From: CAZCGA01 sp964498075
GTDB taxonomy: Bacteria; Desulfobacterota; Binatia; HRBIN30
Length of the DNA: 64,000 nucleotides
Direction: 5' to 3'
Assembly (NCBI GenBank): GCA_964498075.1
Contig: CAZCGA010000007.1
Location: 27,361 to 91,360 of the forward strand
Shown here: positions 17,661 to 24,361 of the stretch, piece after piece
Layout: the number at the start of each line of letters is the position of its first letter
Position numbering within the stretch: the first letter of the stretch is position 1
Notes under the pieces: model-generated
The model's input: only the letters and a program-made list of their open reading frames with translations
Database searches by the model: none
What the model was told of the DNA's origin: nothing
Program-made: the position numbers and the translations under genes

Positions 17661-18488
17661 GTGACCGGCCTTCGAACATTCGCCGCCTGGATCCGCTCGC
17701 GCTTTTGGCTGCTGGCGTTCCTGGGCACGGTTGCGGTGCTCCTGTATCCCCGCGTGCGCGCGCTCGTGCTGGGTGTGGAGGTGACACCGGCGGAGCGCGG
17801 CCACAGTGTTGCGCTGCGTGCCGGGTGCTTCAATTGTCACGGTCCGAACGGCACCGGCGGGATCAAGAACCCCGGCAGCAAGGACGGTGAGGTGCCCGGC
17901 TTCAGCGGCGGCACGCCGATGATGTGGGCGAAGAGCGAGCCGGAGCTGCGCGAGTACATCCTCGACGGCGCCCCAGCCCGCAAACGCGCGGATCCGCACC
18001 ATCGCGCCGAGACCGAAGCGCAGCTGCTCGCGATGCCGGCGTACCGTGGCCATCTCAGCGACCGTGAGGTCGACGATCTGATCATCTACCTGCGCGCCGT
18101 CTCCGGCTTGGTTTCATTGCCCGACGATACTGTGACGCAAGGGCAGGAGCTCGCATACCGCCTCGGCTGCTTTCAGTGCCACGGTCCGATGGGCGCGGGC
18201 GGCAGCCGCAACCTCGGGTCGCTGAAAGGCTACATTCCCGGCTGGTGGGGCAGTGACTTCCGCGACCTGGTACGCAGCGACGACGAGCTGCGCGAATGGA
18301 TCCAGAGCGGTGAGATCGCGCGCATCCGCGCCAACCCGATCGCCAGGTACTTCGTCGAACGGCAGCGCGTCAGCATGCCGGCGTATCGTGCCTTTATCGA
18401 TGACAAGCAGCTGCAGGCGCTGATGCGCTACGTCCGCTGGGTCAACGCGGGCGAGTGGCAGAAGAAGCCGCTCGATCTGGGGCACTGA
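17661..18488 (+). CDS. Membrane-anchored diheme cytochrome c
   Basis: The 275-residue protein has one N-terminal transmembrane anchor (about residues 14-34) and then two c-type cytochrome domains outside the membrane. Each has one haem-binding motif: CFNCH at about residue 55 and CFQCH at about residue 172. Distal MPAY sequences after each motif supply the likely methionine ligands (LLAMPAYRGHL and VSMPAYRAFI). The duplicated architecture resembles electron-shuttle cytochromes of the high-potential class I type. The partner reductase or oxidase is not in the window. The GTG start follows GAGAGG by about 8 bases. The downstream hemD is 20 bases away, so haem synthesis and a haem protein may share a transcript. 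Confidence 0.87.
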   Translation: MTGLRTFAAWIRSRFWLLAFLGTVAVLLYPRVRALVLGVEVTPAERGHSVALRAGCFNCHGPNGTGGIKNPGSKDGEVPGFSGGTPMMWAKSEPELREYILDGAPARKRADPHHRAETEAQLLAMPAYRGHLSDREVDDLIIYLRAVSGLVSLPDDTVTQGQELAYRLGCFQCHGPMGAGGSRNLGSLKGYIPGWWGSDFRDLVRSDDELREWIQSGEIARIRANPIARYFVERQRVSMPAYRAFIDDKQLQALMRYVRWVNAGEWQKKPLDLGH

Positions 18489-18508
18489 GGCGCTGGTAGG
18501 AGGTGCCT

Positions 18509-19360
18509 ATGACTCATCCCGAGTCAACTCAAGGCCTGCACGGCTTGCGCGTCGTTGCGTTCGAGAGCCGCCGCGCCGCCGAGATGGCGGAGCTGATCCG
18601 CCGGCACGGCGGCGAGCCCATCTCCGCGCCGGCGATGCGGGAAGTGGCGCGGCGCGACAATCGCGAGGCGCTCGAATACCTCCGGCACCTGGATGCCGGC
18701 AGCGTGGACGTCGTGGTCCTGATGACCGGCGTGGGCCTGCGCACCCTCGCGCAGATCGTGGCCACCGAATGGCCGCGCCAGCGGCTGGTCACGGCGCTGC
18801 GGCGCGCGCAGCTCGTCGCCCGCGGACCCAAGCCGGTGGCGGCGTTGCGCGAGCTGGGGCTGCAACCGGATATCACCGTGCCGGAGCCCAACACCTGGCG
18901 CGAGATCCTCGCCACGCTCGACGCCCGGCTGCCGGTCGCCGGCAAGCACGTCGCCGTTCAGGAGTATGGCGTCAGCAACGAGGAGCTCATCGCGGGGCTG
19001 CAAACGCGCGGCGCGCAGGTGATGCGCGTACCCATCTACCGCTGGGCGCTGCCGGAAGATCTGGCGCCGCTGCAGGCAGCGGTGCGTGCCGTGTGCGACG
19101 GTGCTGTCGACGTCGCGCTGTTCACCAGCGCCACCCAGGTCTACCACCTGTTCCAAGTGGCCGGTGCCGACGCCGCGGACCGTGTGCGCACCGGCTTCCG
19201 GCACATGCTCATCGCCTCGATCGGTCCCGTATGCTCCGAGGCGCTGCGCGAGCACGGCGTGTCTCCGGATCTCGAACCGGGGCATCCGAAGATGGGGCAG
19301 CTCGTTGGTGATGTGGCGCGGCGCGGGCGCGGGCTGCTGGCGGCGAAGCGCCCGGCTTGA
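18509..19360 (+). CDS. hemD: Uroporphyrinogen-III synthase HemD
   Basis: HemD cyclises hydroxymethylbilane to uroporphyrinogen III. This 283-residue protein shows the two-domain HemD pattern: LRVVAFESRRAAEMAELIRRHGG at the start, VVVLMTGVGLRTL, VARGPKPVAALRELG in the first half, VAVQEYGVSNEEL at the interdomain strand, and FTSATQVYHLFQ with SIGPVCSEALREHG in the C-terminal half. HemD sequences are weakly conserved, but position before hemE-hemH-hemG settles the call. AGGAGG is at 18498-18503, ideally spaced for ATG 18509; the GTG at 18503 overlaps that ribosome-binding site and is unlikely to be used. Confidence 0.88.
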   Translation: MTHPESTQGLHGLRVVAFESRRAAEMAELIRRHGGEPISAPAMREVARRDNREALEYLRHLDAGSVDVVVLMTGVGLRTLAQIVATEWPRQRLVTALRRAQLVARGPKPVAALRELGLQPDITVPEPNTWREILATLDARLPVAGKHVAVQEYGVSNEELIAGLQTRGAQVMRVPIYRWALPEDLAPLQAAVRAVCDGAVDVALFTSATQVYHLFQVAGADAADRVRTGFRHMLIASIGPVCSEALREHGVSPDLEPGHPKMGQLVGDVARRGRGLLAAKRPA

Positions 19361-19394
19361 CCCGGCGTGGGGCGTATCGTAGCTACACGGCATC

Positions 19395-20417
19395 TTGAAC
19401 GACTCGCCCTTCCTCAAAGCCTGTCGCCGCGAAGCCACGCCATACACGCCGATCTGGCTGATGCGGCAAGCCGGCCGCTACATGCCCGAGTATCGTGCCG
19501 TGCGTGCGCGGCTGAGTTTCCTGGAGCTCTGCAAGGATTCGGACGCGGCCGCCGAAGTCACGGTCACGGCGGCGCAGCGGCTCGGCGTCGATGCCGCGAT
19601 CATTTTTGCGGACATCCTGCTGATCGTCGAGCCCATGGGCGTGGGGCTCGAGTTCTCCCAAGACGACGGGCCGGTGCTGCACAACCCCGTGCGCAGCCCG
19701 GCGGACGTCGAGCGGTTGACCGAGGTCGACGCGCCGGCTGCGGTGAGCTTCGTCTACGATGCCGTACGCAAGGCGCGCGCGGCGCTGCAGGTGCCGCTGA
19801 TTGGGTTCTCCGGCGCGCCCTTCACCCTGGCCTCGTACGTCATCGAGGGCGGCAGCTCGCGCAACTACGTGCACACCAAGACGCTGATGTACCAGGAGCC
19901 GGAAGCCTGGCACACGTTGATGCGCCGCCTGGCCAATGCGGTGATCGGTTACCTCAACGGTCAGATCGCCGCCGGCGCCGACGCGGTGCAGCTGTTCGAC
20001 AGCTGGGTGGGCTGTCTCGCGCCCGATGATTACCGGCGCTTCGTCCTGCCGCACACGCAGAACGTGATCAAAAGCCTCACGCCCGGCGTTCCCGTGATTC
20101 ACTTCGGGACCGGGACGTCCGGCTTGCTGGAGCTCATGCGGGAGGCCGGCGGCGACGTGATCGGGCTGGACTGGCGCATCGACATCCGCAGCGCCCGGGA
20201 GCGCCTCGGACCCGACATCGGCATCCAGGGCAACCTCGACCCGGTGGCGCTGTGTGCGCCGCTCGACGAGATGCGCGACCGCGCGGCGCGCATCCTGGCG
20301 CACGCCGGCGGCCACCCCGGTCACATCTTCAACCTCGGGCACGGCATTCTGCCGCACACGCCGGTCGACCACGTCATCGCGCTGGTGGACATGGTACACG
20401 AGCTGAGCCGGCGCTAA
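19395..20417 (+). CDS. hemE: Uroporphyrinogen decarboxylase HemE
   Basis: HemE removes four carboxyl groups from uroporphyrinogen III to give coproporphyrinogen III. The 340-residue protein begins with the diagnostic PIWLMRQAGRYMPEYR, where the arginines bind substrate carboxylates. It continues with FADILLIVEPMGVGLEF, GFSGAPFTLASYVIEGG and GNLDPVALCAP, followed by the C-terminal NLGHGILPHTPVDHV. The start is a TTG at 19395; an in-frame TAG lies at 19380-19382, so no ATG start is available before the conserved block. It is followed by hemH after 21 bases. Confidence 0.95.
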   Translation: MNDSPFLKACRREATPYTPIWLMRQAGRYMPEYRAVRARLSFLELCKDSDAAAEVTVTAAQRLGVDAAIIFADILLIVEPMGVGLEFSQDDGPVLHNPVRSPADVERLTEVDAPAAVSFVYDAVRKARAALQVPLIGFSGAPFTLASYVIEGGSSRNYVHTKTLMYQEPEAWHTLMRRLANAVIGYLNGQIAAGADAVQLFDSWVGCLAPDDYRRFVLPHTQNVIKSLTPGVPVIHFGTGTSGLLELMREAGGDVIGLDWRIDIRSARERLGPDIGIQGNLDPVALCAPLDEMRDRAARILAHAGGHPGHIFNLGHGILPHTPVDHVIALVDMVHELSRR

Positions 20418-20438
20418 GCGCGAGGCAACGCCGAGCCG

Positions 20439-21407
20439 ATGTATGACGCCGTGTTACTCATTGCGTTCGGCGGACCCACCGCAATGCACGAGGTGCGCCC
20501 GTTTCTCGACAACGTGCTGCGCGGGCGACCCGTGCCGCCGGAGCGTCTTGAAGCCGTCGTGCATCACTATGAGGTGATCGGCGGTCGCTCGCCGCTCAAC
20601 GAGCTGACGTTTCGTCAGGCGCGTGGACTCGAAGCGGAGCTGCGGGCTCACGGGCCGTCCCTGCCGGTCTACGTGGGCATGCGCAACTGGACGCCGTATC
20701 TGCGTGAGACGTTGCAGCGTATGGCGGTGGACGGCGTGCGGCGCGCCGTCGGCGTCATCCTGGCGGCACACCAGACCGATGCGAGCTGGGGACGGTATGA
20801 GCGCGACGTCGCGGCGGCGCGTGTCGAGCTCGGCACGACGGCGCCGCAGATTGAGTACGCCGACGAGTGGCACGCCCATCCGCTGTTCATTGCCGCGATG
20901 ACCGACAACGCGAGCGTGGCGCTGGCGCGCCTGGCCGAGCGCCGTGCCGAGGCCCCCATCGTGTTTACGGCGCACAGCGTCCCGACAGCAATGGCGGCCG
21001 CCTCGCCCTATGTGGAGCAGATTGAAGAGTCGGCCCGCCTGGTGGCCGAACAGGTTGGCCACGCGCGCTGGTCGATCGCTTATCAGAGCCGCAGCGGCAG
21101 CCCGCACGAGCCGTGGCTCGAGCCCGACATCTGCGACGTCATCCGGCAGCTGGCGACCGAAGGCGTACGCCACCTGGTGGTGGTGCCGATCGGCTTCGTG
21201 TGCGAGCATGTCGAAGTGCTCTACGATCTCGACATCGAAGCGCGGCAGGTCGCGGACGCGCAGGGCATCCAGCTTGTGCGCGCCGCGGCCGTGAACGATC
21301 ATCCGGCCTTCATCCGCATGCTGGCCGACGTCGTGCGGCGGCGCGTCGAGTCAGAGCGTGAAGCTGTCGAGGGACGCGAGGCCGACCCTTCGACAAGCTC
21401 AGGGTGA
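20439..21407 (+). CDS. hemH: Ferrochelatase HemH (proto- or coproporphyrin type)
   Basis: Ferrochelatase inserts Fe(II) into the porphyrin. The 322-residue protein has LLIAFGGPTAMHEVRPFLDNVLRG at the start, YEVIGGRSPLNELT, FTAHSVPTAMA with the catalytic histidine, and GFVCEHVEVLYDLDIEA with the conserved glutamate. Whether it uses protoporphyrin or coproporphyrin cannot be read directly; no hemN, hemF or hemQ is in the window. The last residues, ADPSTSSG before the stop, are encoded by a copy of the dispersed CCTTCGA-type repeat that overlaps the gene end, so this tail is a repeat-derived extension rather than part of the enzyme fold. Confidence 0.93.
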   Translation: MYDAVLLIAFGGPTAMHEVRPFLDNVLRGRPVPPERLEAVVHHYEVIGGRSPLNELTFRQARGLEAELRAHGPSLPVYVGMRNWTPYLRETLQRMAVDGVRRAVGVILAAHQTDASWGRYERDVAAARVELGTTAPQIEYADEWHAHPLFIAAMTDNASVALARLAERRAEAPIVFTAHSVPTAMAAASPYVEQIEESARLVAEQVGHARWSIAYQSRSGSPHEPWLEPDICDVIRQLATEGVRHLVVVPIGFVCEHVEVLYDLDIEARQVADAQGIQLVRAAAVNDHPAFIRMLADVVRRRVESEREAVEGREADPSTSSG

Positions 21408-21413
21408 ACGGAA
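21385..21413. repeat. Dispersed CCTTCGACAAGCTCAGGGTG repeat overlapping the hemH stop
   Basis: The 20-base core CCTTCGACAAGCTCAGGGTG is flanked by AACGGAA and supplies the last codons and the TGA of hemH. It is the same family as the copies at 17540-17623 and 26871. Environmental bacterial genomes often carry this repeat at gene ends (recalled, not searched). Confidence 0.8.
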
Positions 21414-21434
21414 GAGAGCCCGGGTCGCGGCGTC

Positions 21435-22865
21435 ATGACAACGGAGCACACCCCTCGCGTCGCCGTCGTCGGTGGGGGCATCGCCGGGTTGGCGGCGGCG
21501 CATCGCTTGGTGGAGCTGAGTCGCGAGCAGCAGCGGCCGCTCAGCGTCATGCTGTTGGAAGCGGGACGTCGCCTCGGCGGATCGATCGCCACCGAACGGG
21601 TCGACGGCTTCGTCATCGAAGCGGGCCCGGATTCCTTCATCTCCGAGAAGCCGTGGGCGCTGCGCCTGTGCGAGCGCCTCGGTTTTACGCCGCGGCTGGT
21701 GCAGACGCGCGATGAGCACCGCCGCACCTACGTGGTGCGCGACGGCGCGTTACATCCGCTACCCGACGGGTTTCTGCTGCTAGCGCCGACGCAGCTGTGG
21801 CCGTTGGTGTCGTCGCGCCTGTTCACCTGGCCCGGGAAGCTGCGCATGGCACTGGATCTGTTCTTGCCGCGCGGGCCGCAACGCCGCGACGAGAGCCTCG
21901 GCTCGTTTGTGACCCGCCGGCTCGGGCGGGAGGCACTGGAGCGCGTGGCGCAGCCGTTGGTTGGCGGCATCTATACCGCCGACCCGGACGATCTCAGCCT
22001 CGCCGCGACCATGCCGCGCTTCCTCGAGATGGAGCAGACGTGGCGCAGCGTGATCTGGGCGATGTGGTCACAGCAACGCCGCGCCCCCGCCGCCGCGCGC
22101 GCCACCAGCGGCGCCCGCTGGAGCCTGTTCGTCAGCGTCGACGACGGCATGCAGAGTCTGATCGACGCGCTCGCGCAGCGTCTGCCCGAAGGCGTCGTGC
22201 GACTCGGGAGCGCGGTGACGGTGCTGCGCCACGAAGGCACCTGGAAGCTGAAGGCCACGGACGGGGTGATCGAGGCCGACGCCGTGGTGCTCGCTACCCC
22301 GGCACATCAGAGCGCCGGCTGCGTCGGCGAACTCGACCCGCGCCTCGCCGAGGAGCTGCGCGGCATTCCCTACGCCTCCTCGGCGACCGTGAGCCTGGCG
22401 TATCGCACCGAGCAGATGCCACGCGCCGTCGACGGCTTCGGATTCGTCGTCCCGCTGGTCGAGGCGCGCTCGATCGTGGCGTGCACGTACAGCAGCGTGA
22501 AGTACCCGGGGCGCGCGCCGGAAGGGCATGTGCTGCTACGGGCGTTCGTCGGCGGCGCGTTGCAGCAGGAGCTGTTTCATCAGGACGATGCGGCCATGGC
22601 GGAGAGCGTTCGCCGCGAGCTGCGTGACTTGTTGGGTATCAGCAGCGCACCGCTGCTGACGCGCATTCACCGCCATCCCCAGGCCATGCCGCAGTACCGG
22701 GTCGGGCATCTCGACCGCATGGCGCGCATCGACGCGGCCCTCGCCGATCATTCCGGATTGGCGCTCGCCGGCAACGCCTACCGCGGCGTCGGCATCCCCG
22801 ACTGCATTCACAGCGGCGAGCTGGCCGCGGAGACGGTGTGTCGCGGCCTGTGGTCATCACCTTGA
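21435..22865 (+). CDS. hemY: Oxygen-dependent protoporphyrinogen/coproporphyrinogen oxidase (HemY/CgoX type)
   Basis: This FAD enzyme oxidises the porphyrinogen to the porphyrin in the last steps of haem synthesis. The 476-residue protein opens with the dinucleotide-binding VAVVGGGIAGLAAAHRL. It then shows LLEAGRRLGGSIATE, the substrate-side GFVIEAGPDSFISEKPWA, QPLVGGIYTADPDDLSL in the middle, and the C-terminal FAD closure LAGNAYRGVGIPDCIHSG. The length and HemY-like layout differ from the short flavodoxin-like HemG. It lies 27 bases after hemH in the same orientation and completes the local haem cluster. Protoporphyrinogen versus coproporphyrinogen preference is not resolved. Confidence 0.92.
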   Translation: MTTEHTPRVAVVGGGIAGLAAAHRLVELSREQQRPLSVMLLEAGRRLGGSIATERVDGFVIEAGPDSFISEKPWALRLCERLGFTPRLVQTRDEHRRTYVVRDGALHPLPDGFLLLAPTQLWPLVSSRLFTWPGKLRMALDLFLPRGPQRRDESLGSFVTRRLGREALERVAQPLVGGIYTADPDDLSLAATMPRFLEMEQTWRSVIWAMWSQQRRAPAAARATSGARWSLFVSVDDGMQSLIDALAQRLPEGVVRLGSAVTVLRHEGTWKLKATDGVIEADAVVLATPAHQSAGCVGELDPRLAEELRGIPYASSATVSLAYRTEQMPRAVDGFGFVVPLVEARSIVACTYSSVKYPGRAPEGHVLLRAFVGGALQQELFHQDDAAMAESVRRELRDLLGISSAPLLTRIHRHPQAMPQYRVGHLDRMARIDAALADHSGLALAGNAYRGVGIPDCIHSGELAAETVCRGLWSSP

Positions 22866-22910
22866 AGCGTTCCGGGTGGCATAGTAGCTTCGCAAGGGAG
22901 TGACACGCCC

Positions 22911-23297
22911 GTGCGAGGACTCATCATTCGTTGGATCACTACGGCGTTTGCGTTGTGGCTCACCAGCCTCATCGTGAAAGGCATCCACATCGATGGGCTG
23001 TCCTCGCTGTTCTTTGCGGCGGTGGTCCTCGGCATCTTCAACGCCGTGTTGCGGCCGCTGGTGCTGGTGGTCACCTTCCCGATCAATCTGGTCACGCTCG
23101 GCCTGTTCACTTTCGTGATCAACGGCGCCATGCTCATGCTGACCGGCGACGTGGTGCGCGGCTTCTCGGTGACCGGGTTCTGGTCCGCGGTCGTCGGCGC
23201 GCTGCTGCTCAGTGCGATCAGCTTTGCGCTCAATCTCTTCGTCAGTGACAGCGGCCACGTGCAGTACCTCTACGTGGAGCGGATCGATCGGATCTGA
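22911..23297 (+). CDS. Four-helix membrane protein of the phage holin family 4 superfamily (DUF360-like)
   Basis: A 128-residue protein with four hydrophobic segments at about residues 4-24, 30-52, 55-80 and 86-112, and the PxxNLVTLGLFTFVINGAM block of this family. Members are widespread chromosomal inner-membrane proteins of unknown function; despite the name there is no phage context here. The GTG start follows AAGGGAG. The C-terminus ends in a short polar tail (LYVERIDRI). Confidence 0.75.
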   Translation: MRGLIIRWITTAFALWLTSLIVKGIHIDGLSSLFFAAVVLGIFNAVLRPLVLVVTFPINLVTLGLFTFVINGAMLMLTGDVVRGFSVTGFWSAVVGALLLSAISFALNLFVSDSGHVQYLYVERIDRI

Positions 23298-23306
23298 GAA
23301 TGAAGA

Positions 23307-23342
23307 AGACAATAGACGAGCAGACGACAGACAACAGACAGC
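23307..23342. repeat. (AGACNNN)n heptamer array plus 14-base direct repeats
   Basis: Five consecutive units AGACAAT, AGACGAGC (one base longer), AGACGAC, AGACAAC and AGACAGC start 9 bases after the stop of the holin-family gene. Further on, AGCGAAGCGGTCTG occurs twice (23368 and 23398). No gene fits in this 118-base gap. Confidence 0.75.
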
Positions 23343-23415
23343 GGATTCGAGCTGGACAGAGTCGGTCAGCGAAGCGGTCTGTCGTCCGTGCTCTGTAAGC
23401 GAAGCGGTCTGACTC

Positions 23416-23817
23416 ATGGAGCTCACTCCTCTCTTCACCCTCACCGGAACTGCCGTCGTCGAGAAGGTCGGGAAGGTCCAGGACGGCGAGCGCATCAAGA
23501 TCGAGTTCCGCGGCAAGTCTGCCGTGGGCTCGCCCATCGAGGGCAAGGCCCACGGCTCGAGCTGGGTCTTAATCGGACCGCTCGGCCCGGGCGCGACCAA
23601 CGCGGTGCAAGAGGTCATCACGCCCGGTGGCGAGCGCGTCGTGCTCGAGCTGCAGGGCTACACGATGAACGCCAACGGCAAGGGCATGGAGATTCGCACC
23701 TGCGGCATCATCCGCTCCAGCGCCGCTTCGTATGCCGACCTGAACGGTCGGATCGCGCTGGCGATCCAGAAGGTCGGAGCCGACGACGCAGTCACGATCG
23801 ACGCCTACCGCTTCTGA
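23416..23817 (+). CDS. DUF3237-like beta-barrel protein
   Basis: A 133-residue soluble protein dominated by alternating beta strands (PLFTLTGTAVVEKVGKV, IKIEFRGKSAVGSPIEGKAHG, WVLIGPLGPGATNAVQEVITPGGERVVLELQGYT). This resembles the DUF3237/lipocalin-like small barrel family. No catalytic residues can be assigned and its role is unknown. It is transcribed in the same direction as the holin-family gene but separated by a repeat-rich gap, so co-transcription is doubtful. It converges with the CBS gene, whose stop is 8 bases away. Confidence 0.55.
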   Translation: MELTPLFTLTGTAVVEKVGKVQDGERIKIEFRGKSAVGSPIEGKAHGSSWVLIGPLGPGATNAVQEVITPGGERVVLELQGYTMNANGKGMEIRTCGIIRSSAASYADLNGRIALAIQKVGADDAVTIDAYRF

Positions 23818-23825
23818 CGCCGGGT

Positions 23826-24257
23826 TTAGTCGTTGCGTCCGACGGCGCGGCGCAGGGCGCGGATGACGTCCTCGCGCGAGATGATGCCGACGACGCGACG
23901 ATCGCCGCTGACCACCGGGAAGCTCTTCGTGCGCAGGTCGACCATCATCTGGAGCGCGCGCGTCAGCGGCAGGTCGGGAGGCACGGTGACGACGTCTGCG
24001 TGCATGATGTCGCGCACGCAGCGCTGCATGAGGGCGCCGTAATGCGGCAGGACCGACTCGGGCGTGAAGATGAAGTTGTGTAGGAAGTCGAACTTCGTGA
24101 CGATGCCTGCGAGCCGGTCGTCGCGCACCACCGGGAAGCTGTTGTAGTCGTAGCGCTCGAACAGCTCCTCCAGCGCGGCGACGGTCAGGTCCGGCGACAC
24201 CGTGGTCACCGGCGTGGTCATCGCATCGTTTACCGTCAGTCTGATGAAGCCGTGCAT
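23826..24257 (-). CDS. Tandem CBS-domain protein
   Basis: A 143-residue protein consisting of one CBS pair (Bateman module). The first CBS is VNDAMTTPVTTVSPDLTVAALEELFERYDYNSFPVVRDDRLAGIVTKFD. The second is VRDIMHADVVTVPPDLPLTRALQMMV followed by SFPVVSGDRRVVGIISREDVIRAL. CBS pairs bind adenosyl ligands and regulate a partner, but no enzymatic domain is attached, so the target is unknown. The P-type ATPase gene ends about 105 bases upstream on the same strand and is a possible partner only by position. Confidence 0.88.
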   Translation of the reverse strand: MHGFIRLTVNDAMTTPVTTVSPDLTVAALEELFERYDYNSFPVVRDDRLAGIVTKFDFLHNFIFTPESVLPHYGALMQRCVRDIMHADVVTVPPDLPLTRALQMMVDLRTKSFPVVSGDRRVVGIISREDVIRALRRAVGRND

Positions 24258-24361
24258 CCTGCCCTCCGGCGGCGCAGCCTAGCACGGAACGCCGTCGGGC
24301 TCACTGCCCCAGGCTTGCGTCACTTGGGCCACTCGCTCGGCCGCTTGAGCTTGCCGCCGCT

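Noticed and set aside
22911..23297. Phage holin-like gene as evidence of a prophage
   Set aside because: Family name only; no other phage genes, integrase or attachment sites nearby.
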